Shown piece after piece: positions 56,745 through 64,000 of a DNA stretch of 64,000 nt. How positions within the stretch are numbered: the first letter of the stretch is position 1; each line of letters opens with the position of its first letter. Source of the DNA: Gemmatimonadaceae bacterium (GTDB lineage: Bacteria > Gemmatimonadota > Gemmatimonadetes > Gemmatimonadales > Gemmatimonadaceae); the NCBI GenBank assembly GCA_019186945.1, contig JABAQJ010000011.1, positions 103,197 to 167,196 on the forward strand. The letters run 5' to 3'. A program made the translations under genes and the position numbers. Below the pieces are notes generated by a model. The model searched no databases. It had not been told where the DNA came from and saw only the letters and a list, made by a program, of their open reading frames with translations.

Positions 56745-58555
56745 TCGAGCTGAAGGCGCAGCGTGGCGGCAATCCGGGATCCAGCCGGTGTGGCGATCAG
56801 GTCGTGCTGCTCCCAGCGGTCGCTGGCAATGTCGTAGAGCTCCTCACGCCCCTCATCGGTGCGGATGAGGTGGTAGCGATTGCCGATAATGGAAGCCAGT
56901 TCGCGCTTCGATCCGGGGAACCAGGGACCGGATCCCCGCGGCCGGCGGAGGTAGGATATGGCTGGCGAGCGGCAGGCCGCGCTGGTGCGCGCCAGCTCCA
57001 ACAGGTCGAACCCGGGGATCGCGCCCGAATCCGCATCATGGCCGGCGGCCGCCAATATCGTCTGTCCGAGGTCTCGCAGGCTGACGGGTGTGTCGATGAC
57101 CTGCCCAACCAGCGAATCCCCAGTCGGAGGGCAGATCAGCAGCGGTACATGGATGGCTGGGAAGTACAGCGTGTAGCCATGCTGCAATCGTTCGTGCTCA
57201 GCGAACTCCTCGCCATGATCGGCAGTGACGATCAGCAGAGTGCGGTCCAGCATACCTCGCTCCTGCAGTCCGCGCACGAGCGAATCCAGTTCAGTATCGA
57301 GGTAGGCCACGGCGCCACGGTAGGCGTTGCGCAGGCCCTCTACTTCCGGCGCGTCCGGTCTTGCCACCACGTTCTCGATCGACCGTGTTGGCGGTTCGCT
57401 CTGCAGGAAGGCATGGCGCCAGGGCGAAGATGGAGCGTACGGATCGTGCGCATCGTACCAGTTGACGAAAGCGAAGTAGGGCCGGTTGGCGGCGGCCTGT
57501 GCGTCCATCCAGCCAAGGATATCTCTGGAGATCCGTCCCGCGCGTTTCCGTCCAGGTACCAGGTAGTCGCCTGCAACCCGATTCCATCCGCGTGCCAGGT
57601 AGTCGGCAACGACGTTGCGCGCACCAGCCTGGTCAGGCGACGTTCCGTAGTCGTCGTAGTGCGCGAAGCCGCGCGACAGCCCGAACTCATGGTAGGTATA
57701 GAGGAAGTTCCCTACTGCGGCGCCGGTGGCATAGCCCCTCGCAGTCAGCAGCTCCGCGATCGTCGGGAACCTGGCGCCGAGCGGTACGTCCCAGTCGGCA
57801 GCCAGATCGCGCGGCCAGCGCCCTGTGAACATGCTGCCGTGGGAAGGCAGGGTCCACGGAGAGGGCGCAATCGCGCGCCGGTAGTCGATGCAGTGCGACG
57901 CGTACGCTGTCAGGAACGGGGTTGTTGCTGGAGGTCCTCCGTACAGGCCCATGCTCTCCGCGCGGACGGCGTCCAGGACCACCAGGACGATATTTCGCGC
58001 GTCGGCCCGCGACGGCGGGAGCCGGTCCAGCAAGCGGGCTTCACGTTGCCTTCGCTGCCACAGTCCTCCGAGGCCAAGGGACCAGGATGCGGCCATGAGC
58101 ACGACCGCGGTCGCTCTCGCCAGCACCAACAAGGGCCCTGGCCAGCGCGCGACGACGCGTGCCGCCTGCGCGGAGATTCCAATAGCCAGCAGCACGGTCG
58201 CCCAGGGAGCGATACGAGGAACGAGTAGCAGGATCTCGAACGAGACGAGGATACTCGCGAGGAACGCGAGGCGGAGCGGACGCGCGTCTTTACGGCTCGC
58301 GATGCAGATCAGCAGCGAGGGAACCGCAAGAACCGCCAGGTTCAGCAGCGGACCGAGCCAGATGGCGTTCGGATTCAGGAACGTGGGCCGGTCGAGAGCA
58401 GCCCGCGCAACGTAGCGTGCGCCAACTTCGCCGATGGCGCCGACGAATGCACCTGCGACGACCAGCCACAGCACATTCGGCCGGCCGACGACGATCGTCC
58501 CGATCGCGCGGTTAATCTCGTTAGGCTCGGTGTGCGATGGCGGCGCTTCGTCCAC
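56717..58555 (-). CDS. Membrane-bound sulfatase-fold hydrolase/transferase
   Basis: 612 aa with about four or five N-terminal TM helices (to about residue 175) and a C-terminal alkaline phosphatase/sulfatase-fold domain. Metal-site segments are NIVLVVLDAVRAESMG and LLIVTADHGEEFAEH. At the nucleophile position the protein reads PWTLPSHGSMFTG: a Thr stands where true sulfatases have the formylglycine Cys/Ser (C/S-x-P-S-R), as in LtaS- and EptA-type phospho-transfer enzymes. It may thus act on phosphate esters or lipid head groups rather than sulfate. Confidence 0.87.
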   Translation of the reverse strand: MDEAPPSHTEPNEINRAIGTIVVGRPNVLWLVVAGAFVGAIGEVGARYVARAALDRPTFLNPNAIWLGPLLNLAVLAVPSLLICIASRKDARPLRLAFLASILVSFEILLLVPRIAPWATVLLAIGISAQAARVVARWPGPLLVLARATAVVLMAASWSLGLGGLWQRRQREARLLDRLPPSRADARNIVLVVLDAVRAESMGLYGGPPATTPFLTAYASHCIDYRRAIAPSPWTLPSHGSMFTGRWPRDLAADWDVPLGARFPTIAELLTARGYATGAAVGNFLYTYHEFGLSRGFAHYDDYGTSPDQAGARNVVADYLARGWNRVAGDYLVPGRKRAGRISRDILGWMDAQAAANRPYFAFVNWYDAHDPYAPSSPWRHAFLQSEPPTRSIENVVARPDAPEVEGLRNAYRGAVAYLDTELDSLVRGLQERGMLDRTLLIVTADHGEEFAEHERLQHGYTLYFPAIHVPLLICPPTGDSLVGQVIDTPVSLRDLGQTILAAAGHDADSGAIPGFDLLELARTSAACRSPAISYLRRPRGSGPWFPGSKRELASIIGNRYHLIRTDEGREELYDIASDRWEQHDLIATPAGSRIAATLRLQLDQPGDCRRT

Positions 58556-58929
58556 GATGCGTCGGCAACCTGAAAAGCGGTTTCAATGAGGTTCTCGCTC
58601 AATTTGGCGTACGCTCGTCATTTTCCTAGCCCCGCTACCCGGTAGCGATTCGAGTCCCGGCTCCCCGCCGCTGTGCGCCGTCCCGCGGCGCGATTCGCCC
58701 AACAACGCACCTTCGAAATCGCAATTCGGACGCCTGGCGATCCCGATCGGCAGCGATTCAAAGCAACCCGCGGGAGAGGCCCGGACGTTAGGCATCGCGC
58801 GGCGGTGGCCGTGGCCGGGACATGCGCTTGCCAATATCCCGCACGGCACGGAATATCCATCGGGCTCGCAACGGTCGCCATGCGGCGCGTGTCCAATGCC
58901 CGATGCACGGCACTCCCCCGCTCCACTAC
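58556..58929. other. Divergent intergenic region
   Basis: 374 bp between the sulfatase-fold gene and the kinase gene, expected to hold both promoters. I see a small palindrome (CGCTACC-C-GGTAGCG at 58633-58647), one GTTAGG word at 58788 and no convincing gene or sigma-70 box. Confidence 0.4.
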
Positions 58930-61575
58930 ATGGACGATTCACCCTCGCTGCTGGGCGCCCTCCTCAACGATCGCTACCGTGTCCTGGAGATCATCGGACG
59001 TGGGGGGGCCGCCACGGTCTTCAAGAGCGAGGATCTGAAGCACCGCCGTCACGTAGCCGTCAAGGTTCTGCGTGCCGACACCGCCCAGTTCGGCGGACCC
59101 GAACGGTTCGCGCGCGAAATCGCCCTCCTGGCGTCGTTGCAGCATCCGCACATCCTGGCCCTCCTCGATTCGGGCACGATCGACGATCACCCGTTTTTCG
59201 TCACTCCATTCGTGCAGGGCGAGTCGCTCCGCGCCCGCCTGCTCCGCGAGGCACGGCTGCCAGTAGGCGAATCTCTCCGACTCCTCGCGGAAGTCGCCGA
59301 GGCGCTGCGATACGCGCACGAAAATGGCGTCGTCCACCGCGATGTGAAGCCTGAGAACATACTTTTGTCCGGACGGCACGCCCTGCTTTCGGACTTCGGC
59401 ATCGCACGCCTGACGAACGTGTCCGACGATACCCACAACACGACTTCCGGCATCGCCGTGGGTACGCCTGCCTACATGTCGCCGGAGCAGGCGGCTGCCG
59501 ATCCCGACGTCGACGGACGGGCGGATATCTACGCGTTAGGTTGCGTGGCGTTCGAGATGCTCGCTGGGCGACCGCCATTCACCAACGCCTCGCCAGCGGA
59601 GATCCTGTCGGCGCACGTGCACAAACCACCGCCTTCGTTGGTAGCCCTGCGACCGGAAGTGGGGCCCGACGTCGACGAGATCGTCATGCGGTGCCTGGCC
59701 AAGCGTGTCGAGGATCGCTGGCCCTCGGCGCAGGATCTGCACGCTCGCCTGGAGCCGCTTGTCGTGTCGAGCGGCGGTATCACGCCGACGTCCAGAGCGC
59801 CGGTGCCGAAGTTCCGTCGTGCCAGGATCTGGCTCGCGGGACTTGCCGTGGCTATTGCCGGTGCGGCGGTCGCGCTGATCTGGCAGGAGCAGCGCACCAG
59901 GACGCCGGAAGTCCGCAACTCCCGACGCCTCGGCGCCAGCGCTCCGCTCGAACTGGATGCCGTCGTTTCGCCTGACGGACGACTGCTCGCGTACGCGGCC
60001 GGGATGAACGGGTCGTTGCAGATAGTGGTCCGGCAGGTGGATGGCGGAGGAGACCCGATCGCGATCGCGCGCGACGTCGCCGGCAACCAGCGCACACCGC
60101 GCTGGACGCCCGACGGTTTGAGTGTCGTGTTCGGGGCTGACGGATCCATCTATCGCGTGCCGGCACTCGGCGGCCGCGTCGAGGCGCTCGTCAACGGCAC
60201 TGCGGCGGCGCCGGCACAGTCACCGGCCATCTCACCCGATGGAGGGTCACTTGCCTGGGTTCAGGGTGACGGCATCTGGATTGCGCCGCTCGAGTCACTT
60301 GCCGAGTCCAGACGAATCGCAACCGACGGCGCGGCGCACTCGGTCGCGTGGTCCCCAAACAGTCGCCGCCTGGCCTACGTCTCCGGCAATCGCGAGTTCG
60401 CGCTGAGTCCAACGCTGCTGGGTAACATCGCGCCTTCCGTGCTGCGTGTCGTCGATGTCGACGGGGGCGAACCGGCCAGCATCACGGCAGACAACCTGCT
60501 GGCGACGAGCCCGGGATGGCTATCTGAGGATGACCTGATCTTCGTGGCAGCACCCGGAAGCGTGCGCGATGTGTACACCACGCGCGTCTCACGTCGCAAC
60601 TCCGGCCCGAACGACTGGAAACGCCTGACGACCGGGCTCGGCCCGCATTCCATCAGCGTGTCCGCAGATCGAAAGCGCATCGTCGTGAGCGCGTTACTCC
60701 AGGAGTCGAACGTGTATGCGCTCCCGATCGACGGTCGCCAAGTAGCGGATGTGCGCGACGCGGTGGCGCTCACACGCGGCGCGCAGATCGTCGAGGACGT
60801 CGATGTGCATCCCGCCACCCGCTCCCTGCTGTTCGATTCAAACCAGGCCGGGAGCCAGGATCTCTATATGATGCTGGGAGGAACCGGACGGCCGGTCCAG
60901 CTGACCTTCGATCAGCGCGACGAGTTCGGCCCTTCGTGGTCTCCGAACGGCCGTGAGATCGCGTACTTCGCAATCGACCACGGCGTCCGACACATCTACG
61001 TCCGGCAGCTGGGTGCGCTCGGCACGGCGCGACAGGTTACGAACGACTCACTCCAGGATCATCAGCCACGCTGGTCACCGGACGGTGAACGACTGCTCTT
61101 CTACCGTCGCGATGCCACTGGGCACGATCGTCTGCTCGTGGTCGAGCGCGGTCCGGATTCGACGTGGAGCGCACCACAACCCCTGGGCGATGAGTTCGGA
61201 TCAGGCGCCAGCTGGTCACCAGACGGCGGATCGATCGCGTTTCGCGACTCGCTTGGTCGAATTGCGATCATGCCGGCTGACGGCGGGCCAAGCCGCGTCG
61301 TGCTGTCCCCGGATGCCGTTCACGCCAGCGCGGTGACACGCCCCGAGTGGATTCCTTTCTCGTTCGACCTGCTGGTTCGCTCGCAGCTTCCCGGTGGGCT
61401 CGGCAGCATCTGGCGCGTTCCGCTCAACGCCGATCCGCCACGCGAGATGGCGCGCTTCGACGATCCCACGCGCCCGGTTTTTCGAGACGATTACGCGACC
61501 GACGGCAAGCAGATTTTCTTCACCGTAAGTCGGTTGGAGGGTGCACTCTGGCTGCTGGATCTGGGATCGAGCTGA
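58930..61575 (+). CDS. Serine/threonine protein kinase fused to a TolB-type propeller
   Basis: 881 aa from the ATG at 58930 (58903 or 58822 would only add non-kinase residues). Kinase domain at about 15-275: glycine loop IGRGGAATVF, Lys45 in VAVKVL, catalytic HRDVKPEN, DFG in LLSDFGIARL and SPEQ in the activation segment. One TM helix follows (IWLAGLAVAIAGAAVALIW, about 300-318), then an extracytoplasmic propeller of PD40 blades (SPDGRLLAYAAG, SPDGGSLAWVQG, SPNGREIAYFA). This layout recurs in Acidobacteriota and Gemmatimonadota. The propeller probably senses a ligand. No partner is adjacent. Confidence 0.93.
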   Translation: MDDSPSLLGALLNDRYRVLEIIGRGGAATVFKSEDLKHRRHVAVKVLRADTAQFGGPERFAREIALLASLQHPHILALLDSGTIDDHPFFVTPFVQGESLRARLLREARLPVGESLRLLAEVAEALRYAHENGVVHRDVKPENILLSGRHALLSDFGIARLTNVSDDTHNTTSGIAVGTPAYMSPEQAAADPDVDGRADIYALGCVAFEMLAGRPPFTNASPAEILSAHVHKPPPSLVALRPEVGPDVDEIVMRCLAKRVEDRWPSAQDLHARLEPLVVSSGGITPTSRAPVPKFRRARIWLAGLAVAIAGAAVALIWQEQRTRTPEVRNSRRLGASAPLELDAVVSPDGRLLAYAAGMNGSLQIVVRQVDGGGDPIAIARDVAGNQRTPRWTPDGLSVVFGADGSIYRVPALGGRVEALVNGTAAAPAQSPAISPDGGSLAWVQGDGIWIAPLESLAESRRIATDGAAHSVAWSPNSRRLAYVSGNREFALSPTLLGNIAPSVLRVVDVDGGEPASITADNLLATSPGWLSEDDLIFVAAPGSVRDVYTTRVSRRNSGPNDWKRLTTGLGPHSISVSADRKRIVVSALLQESNVYALPIDGRQVADVRDAVALTRGAQIVEDVDVHPATRSLLFDSNQAGSQDLYMMLGGTGRPVQLTFDQRDEFGPSWSPNGREIAYFAIDHGVRHIYVRQLGALGTARQVTNDSLQDHQPRWSPDGERLLFYRRDATGHDRLLVVERGPDSTWSAPQPLGDEFGSGASWSPDGGSIAFRDSLGRIAIMPADGGPSRVVLSPDAVHASAVTRPEWIPFSFDLLVRSQLPGGLGSIWRVPLNADPPREMARFDDPTRPVFRDDYATDGKQIFFTVSRLEGALWLLDLGSS

Positions 61576-61593
61576 CCGGCTCGGGCATGCCGC

Positions 61594-61800
61594 TCATTCG
61601 ATGTCCTGTTCGGATTCGTTCTCTGTGATCGAATGCGGGCCGCCGATGTGAAGCGGCGTGAAGGCAGGCGGGTCGGACGCGGGGAAGGAGTCTATGGAGG
61701 CTACGTCAACCGCATCGCGTGCAATAGGTCTTACCGGCGCGGCACTCGCCGCACGATCGGCCCGGTCAGGAGTGCGGGCCGTTCCTTTCTGCTTGGTCAT
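61594..61800 (-). CDS. Small conserved protein with the DSFPASDPP motif
   Basis: 68 aa from the ATG ending at 61800. A basic N-terminus is followed by an Ala/Arg-rich stretch and the sequence ASIDSFPASDPPAFTPLHIG, a motif I recognise from small uncharacterised proteins in many proteobacteria and related phyla. The C-terminus is acidic (ENESEQDIE). Predicted mostly disordered; function unknown. Convergent with the kinase gene. Confidence 0.65.
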   Translation of the reverse strand: MTKQKGTARTPDRADRAASAAPVRPIARDAVDVASIDSFPASDPPAFTPLHIGGPHSITENESEQDIE

Positions 61801-62050
61801 ATGATTCCGTGGGACGCCATTCGAGCGTGCGTCCGGACCTCGTAATTCGGAAGATAGTCGAGCAGCAAGGGTGTGGTCCATCGTTCGTCCGATGGGATCG
61901 GCAGCGCAGCGTCAGCAGGCCCGACGGCGCGTGACGTGAGTCGCGAGAAATACCACGGCTTGTCCCTGGCTGCACGCGGTCAGCTTGGTGGCGCGATACC
62001 TTTGCGCCACCCGCGATCGTACGTTACCTGCTCTCATCGGGAGAATGGTC

Positions 62051-62863
62051 ATGCGAGTCGAACGCAGCACAGTCATCTTCGTGACCCTGGCGCTCACGGC
62101 CTGTGTTGGCGAAGAACAGCGGCCGGCGACACCGCCAGGATCGGCGATCGAGACGCGTGAGGTCAGCTACAACGCCGGCGAGACCCCGCTCGAGGGATTC
62201 ATGGCGTGGGATGGCGCGCGGCAGGACAGGCGCCCCGGAGTGATCGTGGTGCACGAGTGGTGGGGCAACAACGACCATGCACGACAGCAGGCGCGACGAC
62301 TGGCACAGGCCGGGTACGTCGGGTTCGCGCTCGACATGTACGGAAGCGGCAAGACGACGACGCACCCGGACTCCGCGCAGTCCTTCGTGACGGAGACGCT
62401 CGAGAACTTGGGGGCGATGACGACGCGGTTCCAAGCCGCGGTGGAGCAGCTCAAACTCGATCCACACGTCGACACTACGCGCATCGCCGCAATCGGATAT
62501 TGCTTTGGCGGCGCTGTCGTACTCGGCATGGCCCAGGATGGCCTGCCGCTGCGTGCCGTCGCCAGCTTCCACGGGTCCATGCCGCCCGCGGCACGGATCG
62601 ACTCAGGGTCGGTGCAGGCGCGGATGCTCGTCCTTACCGGAGCCGCGGATCCGATGGTTCCGCTTGCACAGGTGGATTCGTTCGCGATGCGCCTTCGCAG
62701 GGCCGGTGCGTCGATCGAAGTCGTCAGCTATCCAGGCGTCATGCACAGTTTCACGAATCCGAACGCCGGTTCGTTCGGCATGCCCGGTCTGCAGTATGAC
62801 GCCTCGGCGGATCGGCAGTCGTGGGAAGCGATGCTCGCGCTGTTTGCCGCCGCGCTCAGGTAA
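62051..62863 (+). CDS. Dienelactone-hydrolase-family lipoprotein
   Basis: 270 aa from the ATG at 62051, preceded by GGGAGA 7 bases upstream; earlier in-frame starts are weaker. Lipobox LALTAC anchors it to a membrane. The DLH fold shows VIVVHEWWGNNDH (with the family Glu), the Cys nucleophile in IGYCFGGAVVL, Asp in GAADPMVP and His in GVMHSFTNP, so the Cys-Asp-His triad is complete. DLH enzymes open dienelactones or similar esters. An extracytoplasmic location is unusual for ring-cleavage pathways, so the substrate is open. Confidence 0.9.
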   Translation: MRVERSTVIFVTLALTACVGEEQRPATPPGSAIETREVSYNAGETPLEGFMAWDGARQDRRPGVIVVHEWWGNNDHARQQARRLAQAGYVGFALDMYGSGKTTTHPDSAQSFVTETLENLGAMTTRFQAAVEQLKLDPHVDTTRIAAIGYCFGGAVVLGMAQDGLPLRAVASFHGSMPPAARIDSGSVQARMLVLTGAADPMVPLAQVDSFAMRLRRAGASIEVVSYPGVMHSFTNPNAGSFGMPGLQYDASADRQSWEAMLALFAAALR

Positions 62864-63039
62864 ATCGACTCGGCGATTCGTCGCGGTACACTGCCCCGCG
62901 TCGGTCGCTCATCGCCATTTCGCGACCGGCGCGGCAGTCGCGCCGTTCTGCGATCGAAGCGGGGCAGTCGGGCGCTGGCTCGTGTGTATCGCAGCGGTAG
63001 GCGCTAGCTTTCCGGCCCACACCCTTTCCGACGCTGCCC

Positions 63040-64000
63040 ATGCGCCTCTCCTGCGCCATACTGTTCCTGCTCGCTGCGCAACTTCCCGCGCAGGATCCAC
63101 GACAGGTCTCCGCCGACGACTACGCGCGCGCTGAGCGTTTCCTGACCCCGTCCGTGATGCCCCTGGTAAGTGGCACCGCTGGCCGGCCGAGTTGGCTCGC
63201 GGATGGAAGTGGGCGGTTCTGGTATCGCGCCACGACGTCGAGCGGGAGTGCCTTCTTTGTCGTCGATCCAGCCCGACGGACGCGGTCGCCGTTCTTCGAT
63301 CACACACGCCTCGCAACGGCACTCGCCACCGCGACCGGTGCGTCCGTCGACGGAAGTCGCCTACCGTTTCAGACTGTGGACGTCTCCCCGGATGGACGCG
63401 CAATGACCGTCAGTGTGCAGGGACAGCGCTGGCAGTGCGACATCGCATCATATGCATGCAGCAGGGCGGATGTGCCTGCGACCAACAGGCCACCGGCCAA
63501 CTCCAGCGTTTCACCGGACGGAAAATGGGCTACGTACATCCGTGACTCGAATCTGTGGGTCAAGAACCTGACGACAGGCAAGGAAGCGCAACTCACGAGC
63601 GATGGCACCCGGGACTTCGGGTACGCCACCAACAACGCCGGTTGGGTCCACAACGACAGTCCGGTCGTCTCGTGGTCTCCGGATTCGCGACAGATCGCGA
63701 CCTTCCAGCACGACGGGCGCGGCGTGCGTGATATGTACCTGGTGTCGACGAACGTGGGGAGCCCGAGGCTGGAAGCGTGGAAGTACCCCCTGCCTGGAGA
63801 TTCCGTAATCTTCAGGATCAGCCGCGTCGTTGTGTCACTCGGCTCCGACGGGAACCCGCGCCTCGTCAGGTTCCAGATGCCGCCGGACGCGCACCGGTCG
63901 ACCGTCTCGGATCATATCGCCTGTGGCGCGTCGATTTGCGACGTTGCGTGGTATCCCGATGGTTCGAATGTCGCGTTCGTGTCCAGCTCGCGCGACCACA
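63040..64000 (+). CDS. Secreted S9 (DPP-IV-like) peptidase, 5' part only
   Basis: The reading frame from the ATG at 63040 runs off the window end, so only about 320 codons (the N-terminal propeller) are seen. Signal peptide: SCAILFLLAAQLPAQ. Propeller phrases SPDGKWATYIRDSNLWVKNL and SWSPDSRQIATFQHDGRGVRDMYLV match the peptidase at 688-3024, of which it is a paralogue. The catalytic domain must lie beyond 64000. Confidence 0.88.
   Translation, partial: MRLSCAILFLLAAQLPAQDPRQVSADDYARAERFLTPSVMPLVSGTAGRPSWLADGSGRFWYRATTSSGSAFFVVDPARRTRSPFFDHTRLATALATATGASVDGSRLPFQTVDVSPDGRAMTVSVQGQRWQCDIASYACSRADVPATNRPPANSSVSPDGKWATYIRDSNLWVKNLTTGKEAQLTSDGTRDFGYATNNAGWVHNDSPVVSWSPDSRQIATFQHDGRGVRDMYLVSTNVGSPRLEAWKYPLPGDSVIFRISRVVVSLGSDGNPRLVRFQMPPDAHRSTVSDHIACGASICDVAWYPDGSNVAFVSSSRDH

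Noticed and set aside
58630..58670. tRNA 3'-end-like stretch (GATTCGAGTCCCGG) that could be a tRNA or attachment-site remnant
   Set aside because: The T-stem does not pair, no acceptor or anticodon arm is found on either side, and no integrase is nearby.

Overview
The window is about 64 kb of GC-rich bacterial DNA, coding on both strands, with roughly 45 protein genes. I see no rRNA, convincing tRNA, CRISPR array, insertion sequence or phage gene. The gene families suggest Gemmatimonadota: a very large secreted BNR/Vps10-type propeller protein, a DUF5117-type zinc metalloprotease, S9 and M28 secreted peptidases, a TolB-propeller amidohydrolase, a protein kinase fused to a TolB propeller, an orphan FtsX/MacB-type permease and a fused CcoNO cbb3 oxidase. 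Acidobacteriota is the main alternative. This assignment is inference from gene content only.

Layout. 1-5.3 kb: EVE-domain protein, secreted S9 peptidase and a two-component system, all on the minus strand. 5.6-15.4 kb: orphan ABC permease, O-methyltransferase, truncated haemoglobin, BNR propeller protein and zinc metalloprotease. 15.4-18.9 kb: a three-gene minus-strand set (membrane protein, GMC oxidoreductase, Gfo/Idh/MocA oxidoreductase). 19.1-28.7 kb: one tightly packed minus-strand cbb3 oxidase operon (ccoNO fusion, ccoQ, ccoP, ccoG, ccoH/fixH, sulfite-exporter-like gene, ccoI, ccoS), with an acetyl-CoA hydrolase/CoA-transferase family gene following after 9 bp. 28.9-36.0 kb: DUF4136 lipoprotein, then a plus-strand tripartite RND efflux operon ending in a DUF2892 gene and an ArsR regulator, with a perfect palindrome in its promoter. 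36.2-45 kb: DinB protein, M28 peptidase, nickel/cobalt transporter, a repeat-rich intergenic region, TrmL and a propeller-amidohydrolase.

44.9-52.6 kb is the most interesting part. A minus-strand operon encodes an Rrf2 regulator with three cysteines (NsrR-like), a 54-aa membrane peptide, a CuA subunit II, a heme-copper subunit I, a membrane-anchored SCO protein and an alpha/beta-hydrolase-like membrane protein. Subunit I keeps the expected histidines but has Gln where oxidases carry the cross-linked Tyr, so it is a candidate CuA-type nitric oxide reductase. Divergent from it is a fusion of di-haem cytochrome b, a 2x[4Fe-4S] ferredoxin and an MvhD-like domain, followed by an unknown protein. 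A perfect inverted repeat lies between the two units. Together these look like a nitric-oxide-responsive respiratory module with an unusual electron-entry protein.

52.7-64 kb: zinc-ribbon protein plus an unknown partner, a small cysteine protein, 4-alpha-glucanotransferase, a sulfatase-fold membrane enzyme, the kinase-TolB fusion, a small conserved protein, a dienelactone-hydrolase lipoprotein, and the 5' part of a second DPP-IV-type S9 peptidase cut by the window edge.
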